Positions 34,601-43,760 of a stretch of DNA of 64,000 nucleotides are shown here, one piece after another. The notes below the pieces were generated by a model, which worked only from the letters and a program-made list of their open reading frames with translations, was not told the DNA's origin and ran no database searches. The stretch is from Merluccius polli (taxonomy: Eukaryota; Chordata; Actinopteri; Gadiformes; Merlucciidae). The position numbers and the translations under genes were made by a program. Location of the stretch: positions 1-64,000 of the forward strand of contig JAOPHQ010002365.1 in NCBI GenBank assembly GCA_030340625.1. Direction: 5' to 3'. Numbering within the stretch: the first letter of the stretch is position 1; every line of letters starts with the position of its first letter.

Positions 34601-37419
34601 TGTGCGTGTGCGTGTGTGTGTGTGTGTGCCAAGTAACCGGCCTGTGTGTTTAATCGTGCGAAACGTGCGAAGTAGCTGTGGGATAACTTATTGAGTTATT
34701 CTTAACCATGACAAATCTTTATTCTTCACATCAGTGCCTAAATGACTGGACTGTGGACAGCACTGCACAGACACACACACACACACACACATACACACAC
34801 ACACACACACACATCTCTTTTGCTTTTGTTTTGTTTTTACAATATCATGATATCAGTGGGATTCATAGGATTTTACTCATGGAAAAAACAGCTACCACAC
34901 AGGCATATGGCAAAGATTTGACGTCATGTAGGTGGAAAACAAACACATTAATTGGTGGATGAGAACAATCAGTGTGTTGGCCAGTGTGTGTGTGTGTGTG
35001 TGTGTGTTAATTTGCAAACGCACCGTACACGGAGAGTATAGCTTTAAAGACTTGAGCTACACGCTAGAAAATAATACACACATATGAACCATATTTTCCC
35101 AGGTGCACATCAACACTGCGCTCGGCGGGATACGCCTCCATCAAGGGTGAAAGGTCGGAGATCCAGCTGCTCTCAGATACAGTTCACCAGTCTCTCTCTC
35201 CGTTTCTACTCGAGCATTTACATGCCAGCCCCAGCATCAACATCTTCTGCGGTTTGGTTCAGGTTTCCCCTCGCCAACAACTGTCACGCGGTCTAGCATG
35301 GTCGCGCCGATTTTACGCCGGTGAAAGAAAACGTCCGTAATTAGCAAGGAGGAGATACGATACCGGCGGCGGTGCCCGGCGAGTATCTTAGCACAATAGT
35401 TGTTCACAAAGCAGAGAAGGTCCTGCAAGAAAGTAGGTCAGGCGGCTCTATGAGACCTCATTTTGGGGATAATAGAGCACATGGATGTGGACTTAAATGT
35501 GTATACAAGACAATGTGTTGTAAACAGCTCTTTACGCCAGCTATTAAAACCACGAAGCCAACTAGTGAATGTGTCAACAAGGACATTTTTTTACAAACGC
35601 AACTTAATAAATGACCATTGCTGTAAGCGAGGCATTATTCATTTCCCTTGCGATAATGTTAAATATAGACTGGTGCTGCTATGCTCAGAACGGCCAAGTC
35701 TGACCTATCCCATCCTCTAAACTCCTCAGAAGCCATTAGTGTACAGGAACTGCAACGTTTTTCCATTAATCCACTCTCTTGATATGCTTCCCATTAGACA
35801 AAGCTACCGTACATATCCCCCCCCCCACCCTTCCTGGCTGCAAAATGCCTGATAAATAAAACAACACATCTGTCCTGCAATCAGCGTACTGTAACAACAT
35901 CAACACAACCTCCTAACGTTTGCCTTGCTGAGGGGCCTAAATCCTGCCCTGCCTCCCCCCACCGGCTACAGAGCGGCAGGGAAAGGGAATTACAGTAACA
36001 AGTTAATAAGAGATAGGGAGATAAAAGCGAACGGGTGGATTCGTCTTAATCAATGTCAAATCTCCTTGGAAACAACGTTTGTCCTTCCACACGTGGCTAG
36101 ACACACAAGCTTATCTGAATTACGCTCTGTTGAATAAACACAGAGCCTGTGCAGCCGGAGCCTATCCGCACCTATTTCTTAGTTGGATCACTATGGATCA
36201 CATAACCAAGTGCAGGTCGAGAATCGAATATATATGGAAATGTCTCCAGGATTGAAAGATCTGCGTAGCTTCCTTCCACTCTCGGTGGAATAAGTGCCCC
36301 CTCAGGGGCCTCGTGAAGCAGACATCTCCGTGCTATGTCTGCTCAGTCAGTCCATCCAACACCGCAGTGCCAGCACAGGATTGAGCACCGATGGCGAGGA
36401 AAGGCGAACCCCTAGATTTAGCTGACGTGGCTTTTTAATGGAGGGAAAACCAGCTGCCCCATGAAGGGACGGCGAACGGTTACTGTTGGGGACTCCCTGT
36501 GATTTCTCAGGCGTCATAAACAACAACTTTTGAATTTCTGCTTTTACAAAGCGCAGACACAGGGGGTGGGGGGGTGGGGTGCATTCACACTAGGTCATAG
36601 GGTCAACAGGCCCTTTAAGGTCTGATGATGTCAACTCCCACCCCACACACACAGACACACACTCTTGCCTGGGTGACAGGCACGGGTGTGTGTGCGAGCG
36701 GTTTGCGTGTCAGCGGTGTCTATTTTCAGGCGCGTCGCGACCCTCGTGGACGCGCAGGGAGCGGGTTTATTAGGGATGAGGGGGGGGGGGGACGCGTAAC
36801 GCATGCGGTCACCGTATCGCCACCACGTTTGAACATTCATCCACACACACAATACAAACATTTCTGGGAAGAAGAAACAAAACAAAACAACCGCCAAAAA
36901 TAAACACATTTGCGTCATGCGTAATCATGCGTCACAAACTCGCACCAGGCTATTACTAGCGCTAGTATAGCCTGATCGTCATTATGGTTATTTCTACTAT
37001 TAGAATAACCATATTTTGTTATTTTTCAAAGAAATGTCATACAAGGCCTATAGGGAAAATCATAAGTTGATGTCTTGATGTATTTGAAGAAATGTGTTGT
37101 TGTTTTTTGTCCGGCGATTTCAACAAAAAAAAAAAGTAGTCTACTTAAAATCGTAGCCTACTGCACAACCAAGTTTAACTTGATTTAAAGTCAACCGAGC
37201 GGAGATAAGTCAACACCTCCAGACCGCAACAACATGTCTGTGCAAAAAAAAGGAAAAAAAAAAGTGCGATTGCAAGAATTTGCATTGATAAATATGTCTT
37301 GGCATGTCATAAACAAACGCCTTACCAAGTTTCTTCAACAGGTCCTGAGTCTTTTCCACCGCCTTCTTCTGCCCATGGTGACTGGCTGCTGCCGGTGTCT
37401 TGCTGCTCCCTAACATCAT
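18989..37419 (-). CDS. plcd3: 1-phosphatidylinositol 4,5-bisphosphate phosphodiesterase delta-3, complete, 15 coding exons
   Basis: Fifteen exons join in phase to 2370 nt (789 aa). The enzyme hydrolyses PIP2 to IP3 and diacylglycerol at membranes under Ca2+ control. Domains: PH (about 38-155), EF-hands (about 165-290), catalytic X box (about 315-450), acidic/Ser-rich X-Y linker (about 450-497), Y box (about 500-620), C2 (about 635-760). Expected active-site residues are all present: His330 (SSSHNTYL), Glu360 and Asp362 (VELDCWDG), His375 (YHGHTLTSK) and Glu409 (SLENHC), each offset by 19 from rat PLC-delta1 numbering as I recall it. The C-terminus GYRHIHLLKADGSSLSP matches PLCD3 best. Start is the first of two adjacent ATGs (37417-37419). 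Intron 3 is AT-AC, U12-like; introns are rich in repeats. Confidence 0.95.
19322..19471 (-). CDS. plcd3: plcd3 exon 14 (C2 domain)
   Basis: Acceptor CTGCAG, donor GTACAT. Encodes GFNPRWDCTLSFQLQVPELA and FVGQFTLPFTSL. Confidence 0.93.
19739..19874 (-). CDS. plcd3: plcd3 exon 13 (C2 domain)
   Basis: Acceptor CTTCAG, donor GTAATC. Encodes ILSAQQLPRP and SSIVDPQVWVEIHGVS. Confidence 0.93.
19976..20800. repeat. mosaic tandem/inverted repeat block
   Basis: GGGTGTATTGCTGAGGAC recurs at about 20138, 20227, 20352 and 20609 (spacing 125 bp for the middle pair). GGCCCGCTCCGAACAGG recurs at 20186 and 20311, and GGTCAAAGCCACAGCTGGCT at about 19977 and 20448. An inverted copy (CCTCAGCAATACGCCCTCCA) lies at about 20522-20541. 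In the plcd3 intron between exons 13 and 12. Confidence 0.8.
21060..21238 (-). CDS. plcd3: plcd3 exon 12 (Y box end)
   Basis: Acceptor CATGCAG, donor GTGAGT. Encodes VALNFQTPGEQMDLNQGRF and GYVLKPSFLR. Confidence 0.94.
21388..21763. mobile_element. hAT-like MITE, TAGGGCTGCAA family, copy 3 (decayed)
   Basis: Starts AGGGCTGCAGCTAGCGATT and shares ACCAGAGTCCAAAGTGATG and AGTAGCCAAGAAAAC with the copies at 12554 and 13821. Right end degenerate. In plcd3 intron between exons 12 and 11. Confidence 0.65.
22018..22134 (-). CDS. plcd3: plcd3 exon 11 (Y box)
   Basis: Acceptor GACACAG, donor GTAGGA. Encodes FVRHNIRQLSRIYPSG and SSNYDPQNMWNSGCQ. Confidence 0.94.
22225..22378 (-). CDS. plcd3: plcd3 exon 10 (Y box start)
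   Basis: Acceptor CCCCAG, donor GTAACT. Encodes KLSPELSEMVVYCQSVSF and SFSESEALRLIKDSG. Confidence 0.92.
22630..22773 (-). CDS. plcd3: plcd3 exon 9 (X-Y linker)
   Basis: Acceptor TGTGCAG after a (GT)n tract. Encodes LRGRILVKGKRD and the linker SSFSSSSEDEVAGSN. Donor GTCCTT is weak but keeps phase 0. Confidence 0.82.
22781..22886. repeat. (AC)n microsatellite
   Basis: About 100 bp of AC with a few GAC interruptions, abutting the exon 9 acceptor. Confidence 0.95.
22959..23037. repeat. (GT)n microsatellite
   Basis: 79 bp of perfect GT on the plus strand, 72 bp from the opposing (AC)n tract. Confidence 0.95.
23041..23655. repeat. 306-bp tandem duplication containing (GT)n
   Basis: Unit 23041-23346 is repeated from 23347. 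Both begin ATGTGTAGGTAGGGATATTG and include AGTGGATGGCGCTCAGGGC and a (GT)n tract (23265-23315 and 23572-23632). Outside the GT tract I see only a one-base indel. Confidence 0.9.
23682..23834 (-). CDS. plcd3: plcd3 exon 8 (X box end, Glu409)
   Basis: Acceptor TGACAG, donor GTAGAG. Encodes YPLTLSLENHCSVEQQAVMA and DLPSPE; 51 whole codons. Confidence 0.93.
24390..24534 (-). CDS. plcd3: plcd3 exon 7 (X box, Glu360/Asp362/His375)
   Basis: Acceptor GCTGCAG, donor GTAAAC. Encodes GCRCVELDCWDG and IYHGHTLTSK. Confidence 0.94.
24541..24596. repeat. (AC)n microsatellite
   Basis: Interrupted AC repeat immediately upstream of the plcd3 exon 7 acceptor. Confidence 0.9.
25257..26515. mobile_element. unclassified interspersed element, copy C
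   Basis: Starts TACCATGGACAGGGTGAATA and runs to AGGCAGAGGTGTCTCGTTAT, colinear with copy B. Itself interrupted by the 505-bp element at 25653-26157. Boundaries approximate. Confidence 0.65.
25653..26157. mobile_element. innermost hAT-like element (505 bp)
   Basis: Ends CAGGGCTTGAAAACG and GGTTCGGAGCCCTG. Perfect 8-bp target duplication CTTTTGAG at 25645-25652 and 26158-26165. Interior rich in GAACCGGTTC and GTTCCG motifs; no transposase. Confidence 0.88.
26998..27199 (-). CDS. plcd3: plcd3 exon 6 (X box start, catalytic His330)
   Basis: Acceptor CGTGCAG, donor GTACTG. Encodes DYFISSSHNTYLTKDQ; His330 codon at 27057-27059. Confidence 0.94.
27664..27889 (-). CDS. plcd3: plcd3 exon 5 (EF-hands)
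   Basis: Acceptor TACCAG, donor GTGGGT. Encodes KCDRSCDGRLHHKEIEEF and FLGDQGEGATLQHAQ. Confidence 0.92.
27901..28032. repeat. (GA)n / GAGCGATAGA repeat
   Basis: Purine-rich block just upstream of the plcd3 exon 5 acceptor (pyrimidine-rich on the gene strand). Confidence 0.9.
28253..28382 (-). CDS. plcd3: plcd3 exon 4 (EF-hand)
   Basis: Begins after an AC acceptor; codons WILGYLRRADENQDGKMSY, an EF-hand loop (D-N-D-K-S pattern). Donor GTCAGT. Confidence 0.88.
28383..29226 (-). other. plcd3: plcd3 intron 3, AT-AC U12-type
   Basis: On the gene strand the intron begins ATATCCTAAT and ends GCGCCAC. CCCCTAAC, close to the U12 branch site TCCTTAAC, has its branch A 17 nt before the end. Only this boundary restores the conserved LDHWI-YL-RAD reading; no usable GT-AG pair exists. 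Contains a 386-bp hAT-like insertion. Confidence 0.82.
28821..29206. mobile_element. hAT-like non-autonomous element, copy 2
   Basis: 386 bp, ends TAGTGGTGGGCC and GCCCATCACTA, flanked by a perfect 8-bp duplication CCCTAAAC at 28813-28820 and 29207-29214. Shares both ends with the 877-bp copy at 7257, but holds two minisatellite units. Confidence 0.9.
29227..29455 (-). CDS. plcd3: plcd3 exon 3 (PH domain end; U12-type donor)
   Basis: Acceptor CCCCAG preceded by a long CTCCT tract. Encodes FSVSEVECVREGCQSEAL to MSQKEKLDH. Ends at CA before ATATCCT, an AT-AC donor; phase 2. Confidence 0.88.
29458..29772. repeat. GGAGA-type pentamer array
   Basis: About 315 bp of GGAGA/GGAAAAGACA purine repeats next to the exon 3 acceptor; it supplies the pyrimidine tract on the gene strand. 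Confidence 0.93.
30717..30732. repeat. poly-C tract
   Basis: C run in plcd3 intron 2, near short GT/AC repeats at 30815-30840 and 31006-31019. Confidence 0.8.
31184..31220. repeat. perfect 17-bp inverted repeat with AAA loop
   Basis: TGACCTACATAAGAACC, then AAA, then the exact reverse complement. In plcd3 intron 2. Confidence 0.95.
31608..31680. repeat. (GA)n repeat
   Basis: GAGAGG and GA units; a wider purine-rich stretch runs to about 31810. Confidence 0.9.
32511..32753. repeat. 25/28-bp minisatellite, nine units
   Basis: Nine units of GGTTT(T/C)TGGG(AAG)TCCTGCTTTAAAAAA; the two lengths differ by the AAG triplet. Ends 21 bp from the exon 2 donor of plcd3. Confidence 0.95.
32775..32942 (-). 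CDS. plcd3: plcd3 exon 2 (PH domain)
   Basis: Acceptor GTTGCAG, donor GTAGGT. Encodes MVKVRSSRWQKSRILRLLED and TVWCETTK of the PH domain. Confidence 0.9.
32943..37325 (-). other. plcd3: plcd3 intron 1
   Basis: 4.4 kb without a recognised exon. Contains poly-C tracts (about 34043, 34218-34238, 35818), interrupted AC/GT repeats (34594-34628, 34771-34812, 34984-35007) and a CCACCA-rich stretch (34385-34440). Confidence 0.6.
37326..37419 (-). CDS. plcd3: plcd3 exon 1 (start codon)
   Basis: Tandem ATGs at 37417-37419 and 37414-37416; encodes KAVEKTQDLLKKLG. The frame stays open upstream to 37731, so a longer N-terminus is possible. Donor GTAAGG. Confidence 0.8.
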
Positions 37420-37741
37420 ATAAAACCCAAGCCCAGCGCAGACGTGAATGAGGAGGTGGTGGGGGATGAAGGGGGAGGCGAGGGGTGAGGAGGTGAAGAA
37501 CCGGGAGTGCAGGTGCAGGTCCTGCTCGGAGCTGCTGCTTAGTGCGGGACCGGGTGAGGAAAGAGGGGGAGAGCGGAGTGCGGCGGTCATCCACCCCCAC
37601 GGAACCCAAGTCCCTCCCAAGCACCGCGACGGTGCGCGTAATGCGAGTCCAACACCGTGCGTTTCCCAAAGCCCCCCCCCCCCACACACACACACACACA
37701 TGGACCAACATGACTGCTGAATCTGCTGCACCGTTACAAAT

Positions 37742-38226
37742 CTTCTTCTTCTACTACTACTACTACTACTAGCCTACTACTACTACTACTACTACTACTA
37801 TACTACTATACTACTACTACTACTACTACTATACTACTACTACTACAACTACTATACTACTACTAGTAGTAGTACTACTAACTACTAGTACTACTGCTAT
37901 ACTACTACAACTACTACTACTACTAGTAGTACTACTAACTACTACTACTGCTATAGGCTACTACTACTACTACTACTATACTACTAACTACTACTACTAA
38001 CTACTACTATTACTACTACTACTAGTAGTAGGCCTACTACTAACTACTACTACTACTGCTATACTACTACTACTACTACTAGTAGTACTACTAACTACTA
38101 CTACTATTACTACTACTACTAGTAGTAGTAGTACTAACTACTACTACTACTACTACTACTTATACTACTACTATACTACTACTAGTACTACTAACTACTA
38201 CTAGTACTAGTACTACTACTACTACT
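37742..38226. repeat. (CTA)n trinucleotide array
   Basis: About 485 bp of ACT/CTA units with AGTAGT inversions, starting 323 bp upstream of the plcd3 start codon. Confidence 0.95.
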
Positions 38227-39662
38227 TGAAGTGAGCCAGTGTAGAGCCATGAAAGCAATGAAAAACAGGTCAAATTAAAATAATACCGACAGAGAATAAT
38301 ACAGAGCCAAACGCCTGTAGGGGAAAGGTTTTCTCCACATGGGAATTACCTGCTGAAGGATATAAACCAACCTACCTACAACTAATCTAAATCAGACCCC
38401 AGCTTGTTTTTCTTGTCAGTCTTGTTTATTTCTCTACCACCCCAAAAAACTACAATCTGGCTCCATCTGGTGGTGGTTCAGGCCAACTGCACATTGCAGG
38501 GTAGCTTTTCTGAACAGAAACTAATCACGCCACGATTTCATGTTTAGTCTAGTCTCGCCAGGCTAGACTCTACCAAGATTTCCATGCAGATACATATGTA
38601 TATTAATGGCTCGGTGTCAATCATCGTTTCTCTTGCAAGTTGTCTTTTTGTAAGTGTAGCTTACATGTTTTGTTTCATGTACAAGTTAAGTGCCATACAA
38701 ACCTTAGTGGAAACTGTATTTTTGTATTCTTCTTCCAACTGTCAAGCTGTGCACTGAAGGGGTCTGGATGTGCTTGTAGCCATGCTGGAAATAATCAGGT
38801 TAACACACAAGGGTATAAGGCTCTCCAATCCACATGGGTTTGCACACAGCCAACGAGCAACAACACCCAATAATAATAATAACAATAATAATAATAATAA
38901 TAGGCCGACCATAGTTTAAATGCCTTTGCCACATTCTGCAAGAGCAAGACATAGCCACATGTTTTTGCAGTTGACTCAGTGCTGTGTGTGAACACACAAA
39001 TGCATGCACTTCCTCATATTCAAAGGCTGCTCACCATCGCCTGAAATGCATTTCAGGCCCGGGGAGCACGCCCACATAGCAATGTGTATATTTCATCTCT
39101 CAATTGTGGTAACCACCGCGATGGACGGGGGAGATTAACTCACGTTTGGTAATCCGCTCTCCGCCAGTGATCTATGCAGCAGCATGAACTAGGGCTGGGT
39201 GCCGCAGCGCTCCTCATTAGACAGACAACAGTCTGGATGGCAGATATATTATCATTATTGTTATCATTATTATTGTAGTGCCATCAATCATGTGGCACAT
39301 GCCAATCAAGACTCAAGGCTCACAACCTCACGTGCCTGCTGCCTCACAAGTGTAGAGGAGGGCATTATCTCTGCGGGGTCCTTGCCATAATCTTAATCTG
39401 ACATAACCACATCCTTCTCAGTCTTGTTGGGTGGTGGGGGGGGGTGGTGGTGGTGGTAGGCATTGCATTTATTACAGCTTTCACCCCCAAAGGTTCTTTG
39501 AATGGCATTTTTCTCACTTGAGTCTGTTGTGCAGCGTGTGGAGTGGAGTGAACAGGACAGGGCGATCACACTACCAACACTAAACTAAGTACCTTTCAGT
39601 TTCAGCTATAGTGGCCAAAATGGGATGACTGTCCCCCGACCCTGTACCATGCAGCTGTAGTG

Positions 39663-39712
<50 letters not shown>

Positions 39713-41200
39713 AAGGGGACACTCCTGCTGCACATACACACTGCACTGTACTGGGCCTGCAGATGGAGGCTGCATAGGTGCTGTGGAGGAGACTCACCGA
39801 AGGGTTAACCCATGTTGGCAATGAGTCGTGGTTCAATGCATGCAGTAAGCCACCCTTTATCATTGACTCGTGCCTCCGACTATCCCGCTAATAAAACCAT
39901 AACCAGGGCTCGCTGGATAGGGGGGGGGGGATATCAGAGACCCGTCTATTTCCCAGAACTACAATACTCATCTAAACGATGCACAACAATTGAAATGAAA
40001 ACTAAAAACCGGTTCGGTTCGGTCTGATTATCTAGCACGACTCGTGTACTGGCATGGACTGACCCACAGCACCGGATGTAGGAAACATCGTATAAATACG
40101 ATGCATGTAAATACTGTGGTGGAAATAAGTCTCTAGGAATTAGACTGGCCCTGCGAAAAAATATGGCCTATTTTAGCTGCTACCTAGCGGATGGCCGTTG
40201 AATGGTTTCGACCATTATTACCTCGACACATGTGGCAACTCCGACATGTATTGGACACGAAGGGTTACTTTAAATGAGTGCCTCGTTTTGTCGTCGTTGG
40301 CTTTATTTAACGGGAAAAAATGTAACCCAAAATAGCACTAGCCCCGCTGGTGTTAGCATTGCTAACACGAAAGCACTGGATGCAAAACACGACGAAATGC
40401 CTCGCGTTTATTTCTTTAGGGGCGTATTCGTGAAATGAACTTGCGTGTACATGTACTTATTCGATCGTTTTTATTATTATTATTGTTATGGGGCTACCAT
40501 CGCTATACCGTCACTGGCTAACTAGGTAGGCTAGGTTAGCTAGGTAGCTTATCAGTATCATTAAGACGACGCACAAATAATGTCCATTATGTTGAAACAT
40601 GGCTGCGCCGAAACACTTGAAGTAGAGTTAAATCATATTTTCTCTAGCAACAACACAAAAGATAGTCAGAAAGTGTGAGACCTCCCGATCAAAACCCTTT
40701 AAACCAGGGACTGGCACTTGCAGCTGTGTTGGAGATAGCAGCTCAACAATAACTATCGTTTGTTTACGCCGCATCGAGTTACTCCAAGCCCATTCGCCAC
40801 AGTGTATCACTCCGCTCAACGGCGAACATTTTCACAATTAATATTTTAATGGCTGGTTATTTGCTCAAATGACGGATATCATATTCGCTTTAGGTTGACA
40901 GAACGAATCGACGTTATAAACCTCGACGGAACAGACACGTATGATTGTTAACGCGTATAAACGGTTAAAGGGGACTACTTTCCCCGAGAAGGACGTCTTA
41001 TTTTATTCAAAACGCTGGAGGACTTCTATCTTTCTGAGGTCCACATATGGCTTTAATAACGGCAGTTCAAGCAAAAAAATACGAATGTATTAAACACAAA
41101 AATATGGAACTCGCCTGCAATCATATTTTAACGCATTTTTATACAACGCCGGTTGTTTTTCCTTTACTACGTTTTGCAAGTTCCCCCCTTATTTTGTGTT
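38227..41200. other. intergenic region between plcd3 and hexim1
   Basis: No supported gene. Holds short (ATA)n near 38870, (GT)n at 39664-39711, and G-runs near 39440 and 39920. The human ACBD4 gene that I recall in this interval was not seen. Confidence 0.55.
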
Positions 41201-41269
41201 TAGTAGTGGCCAGAAAATACCCAGGGCGGATTTTCTCACGTGGTTACTATAGTTTTGATGGACGACTAG

Positions 41270-41545
41270 ACCGACCAATCAGAAAAAACTACAAGCTTAG
41301 CAACAGCAAAATCATCGTGTTGTCCAATGACCGGAGAGATGGGCGGGCCACTATCGGCTCAAGATCCCGACACGCGATTGGCTCACACGCGTGCCTGTCA
41401 CACGCCAGTTGTGGGATATGTAGTTCCGTAGCGAGGAGTTTCCTAGCACTTCATCAAAACGAGAACTACACGCCCCATATCCAAGCTTGCGCCGTAAGCA
41501 ACAGCATGCGCGCGGGTGGGGGCGGAGCCACTATATAAACACGGG
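41270..41545 (+). promoter_or_regulatory. hexim1: hexim1 promoter: CCAAT boxes, GC box, TATA box
   Basis: CCAAT at 41275-41279 and 41324-41328, inverted CCAAT (ATTGG) at 41377-41381, GC box GGGCGGG at 41341-41347, and TATATAAA at 41532-41539. An expected start near 41565 gives a 5' UTR of about 400 nt. Confidence 0.7.
41409..41479. promoter_or_regulatory. pair of ZNF143/SBS-like motifs
   Basis: Minus-strand ACTACATATCCCACAA (41409-41424) and plus-strand ACTACACGCCCCATA (41465-41479) resemble the ACTACA-TCCCA ZNF143 site, in opposite orientation. Confidence 0.4.
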
Positions 41546-41970
41546 CTCCTTCTTCTTGAGTAGCACACTGGACACTGTTGTGGCGACGTAACGGTGTCTT
41601 CGGGTGAACAGATAGCTATGGTAGCACTGAAATAGTTAACGGTAGTTAGCAACAGTAGCCCTTGACGAATCGTCCTGAGAAAACAACAATTAACAAATAA
41701 TAAGTTTTTATTTAGGGCGATAATTATTCTTCAAAAGTTAAACTTAAACTTTTTCCTGACAAGATTAACAGCGTATCTTAAAAAGAAGAGTTGAATTATT
41801 TTTTGTATTTTTTTTTTTTTTTTGTGGGGGGGGTGGGGGGTGGGTGGAAATTAATGTGTTAAAAAAAAAGAAGCTGTATTTGTACAGGGACGTCTTTTGA
41901 GATGTGGTGAGAGAAAGGGGGGGAGAAAAAAAAAAAAAAAAAGAGACCATCATCTGCCACCATCACCAGG

Positions 41971-43257
41971 ATGACAGAACCGGCCAGTGAGCAGCAGCAG
42001 CAGCACCAGCAGCACCACCATCACCACCTTAAAACTTCAGCAGACGCCCCATCAGGTGGGAGTGGAGGAGCCTCTCCGGAGCATCCGCCGACCAATGACC
42101 GTGCGAGGGCCGAGGCCGGCGGCAGGGGGCGCCAGCGAGACCCACCGCCGCCAGCCAAAGCGGAAAACGGCTCCAAAACCACCACCACCACCATGACCAT
42201 CACCACCAACAACAACAACAACAACGACGACAACAACACCGGCGACAACAACAACAAGTTGTGGCAGATGCGCGGGAACCCGCCGCTGCCCAAGTGTCCC
42301 GTCGCGGCGGCGCAGCAGCAGCACCGCCGCCAGGGCCCCGCGGCGCGGGACGCGTCGGGGGAGGGGACCCTGGTGGCGCACGGCAACAGCGGCGACGGGC
42401 CCCTGGAGGAGACCTCCCTGAGCCAGGCGCAAGGGACCGAGGACCGGGACCCGGACCTGCGCCACCCCGGCGGCGGCAGGAAGAAGCACCGGCGGCGGCC
42501 GTCCAAGAAGAAGCGCCGCTGGAAGCCCTACTTCAAACTTTCGTGGGAGGAGAAGAAGGCCCTGGACGAGCGGGAGACCGCCAGGGCCTCCCGGGTCCGG
42601 GAGGAGATGTTCGCCAAGGGTCTCCCCGTGGCCCCCTACAACACCACGCAGTTCCTCATGGACGAGCACGACCGCGAGGAGCCGGACCTGAACACCTGCG
42701 CCGGTAGCGCCGGCACCGGCGGCGGCGGTTGGTCCGGGTCCGGACCCGCTGCGGCGGCGCGGCGGGCGTCCGCGCTGGGCGTCCGTCCCGAGGACACCGC
42801 CAGCGAGGAGGACAACCCGGCGGAGAACAACAACAACAACGAGGAGGACGACGACGACGACAGCTGCGGCGGCAGCGACGGCATCGGGCGGCCCGGTAAC
42901 GCCGGCGGCGGGGAGTTCCTCCAGCGGGACTTCTCGGAGACCTACGAGCGGTACCACGTCGAGACCCTGCAGAACATGAGCAAGCAGGAGCTGGTGCAGG
43001 AGTACCTGGAGCTGGAGAAGTGCATGTCCCGCCTGGAGGAGGAGAACAACCGGCTGAGGCTGCTAAGGCGCACCGCCGCGGAGCCGCAGCAGCCGGGATG
43101 CCCGCTGCTGTTGTCGCCCGCAGCCGCGGATCCGGCGGCGGCGGCGCGGCTCCGGGAGCTGGAGCGGGAGCTGGAGAGACTGCGGATGCAGAACGACGAG
43201 CTCCGTCTGCAGAGCCAGCCGCACAATAAGGAGCGGGGTCCTGTTGTCACTAACTAA
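41971..43257 (+). CDS. hexim1: protein HEXIM1, inhibitor of P-TEFb (7SK snRNP), intronless
   Basis: Single-exon gene of 428 aa (human HEXIM1 359 aa, also intronless). HEXIM1 binds 7SK RNA and dimerises, then holds CDK9/cyclin T inactive, restraining RNA polymerase II elongation in the nucleus. Family features: the Arg/Lys-rich nuclear localisation and 7SK-binding motif KKHRRRPSKKKRRWKP (171-186), the P-TEFb-inhibitory PYNT (223-226) followed by TQFLMDEHDREEPDL, an acidic run (about 279-297), and a Cyclin-T-binding coiled coil YERYHVETLQNMSKQEL to LEEENNRLRLLR (326-366) with a second heptad region (about 391-414). The N-terminus has unusual Gln, His, Thr and Asn runs. hexim1 rather than hexim2 is inferred from similarity and position. 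Confidence 0.93.
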   Translation: MTEPASEQQQQHQQHHHHHLKTSADAPSGGSGGASPEHPPTNDRARAEAGGRGRQRDPPPPAKAENGSKTTTTTMTITTNNNNNNDDNNTGDNNNKLWQMRGNPPLPKCPVAAAQQQHRRQGPAARDASGEGTLVAHGNSGDGPLEETSLSQAQGTEDRDPDLRHPGGGRKKHRRRPSKKKRRWKPYFKLSWEEKKALDERETARASRVREEMFAKGLPVAPYNTTQFLMDEHDREEPDLNTCAGSAGTGGGGWSGSGPAAAARRASALGVRPEDTASEEDNPAENNNNNEEDDDDDSCGGSDGIGRPGNAGGGEFLQRDFSETYERYHVETLQNMSKQELVQEYLELEKCMSRLEEENNRLRLLRRTAAEPQQPGCPLLLSPAAADPAAAARLRELERELERLRMQNDELRLQSQPHNKERGPVVTN

Positions 43258-43760
43258 GGGATGGATGGGGATGGGGGGGGGGGGGGCGTGTTATTCTGGA
43301 AAAATATAAATAGAGGTAAATATGTGGGACACAACAGGATTTTTTTTTAGTTCATGTTCCGTTTTTTTTTTTAATGTCATCAGTTTGCTTTCATTGTTTT
43401 TGTTACCTAATCGGTTCAAGTGAGTGAATTACAACCCCGACACATGTACCGTTTATTTTCTATTTGGACTGTGCCGCCTATCTATTCAAACTTTTCAAGA
43501 GGTAATGTACATTTTTACAAAACAAATATATAATGTTCATTTTATGAAGCGAATGTATTCGGAACTTGTTTTTTCTTGTTGATATACATTTAAAAGATAC
43601 TGTCCCAGTTTTTTTTTTAAATCTGTTCTACGTTTGATTTTCCAGAAATTAAATTGTTCAAGTGCAGCTAATTGGACAGGCTTGCAAAAGTGTTTTTTTT
43701 GTTATTTTGCAGGAAAAAAATAAATAAATCAAACATTGGACGAACATTTGTGTACGAGAA
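43258..43760 (+). other. hexim1: hexim1 3' UTR
   Basis: AT-rich, with overlapping AATAAA signals at 43719-43724 and 43723-43728 that would give a 3' UTR of about 490 nt. Confidence 0.6.
43719..43728 (+). terminator. hexim1: hexim1 polyadenylation signal
   Basis: Two overlapping AATAAA hexamers at the end of an AT-rich 3' UTR. Confidence 0.6.

Noticed and set aside
37420..37731. N-terminal extension of plcd3 upstream of the double ATG
   Set aside because: The frame is open but shows no similarity to the family and contains translated AC repeats; kept only as a possibility.
41047..41538. 163-aa plus-strand open frame upstream of hexim1
   Set aside because: No family resemblance; it overlaps CCAAT/GC boxes and runs into the TATA box, so it is better explained as promoter DNA.
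42052..42957. 301-aa minus-strand open frame across hexim1
   Set aside because: Antisense shadow of hexim1, rich in Val/Gly from reversed codon repeats.
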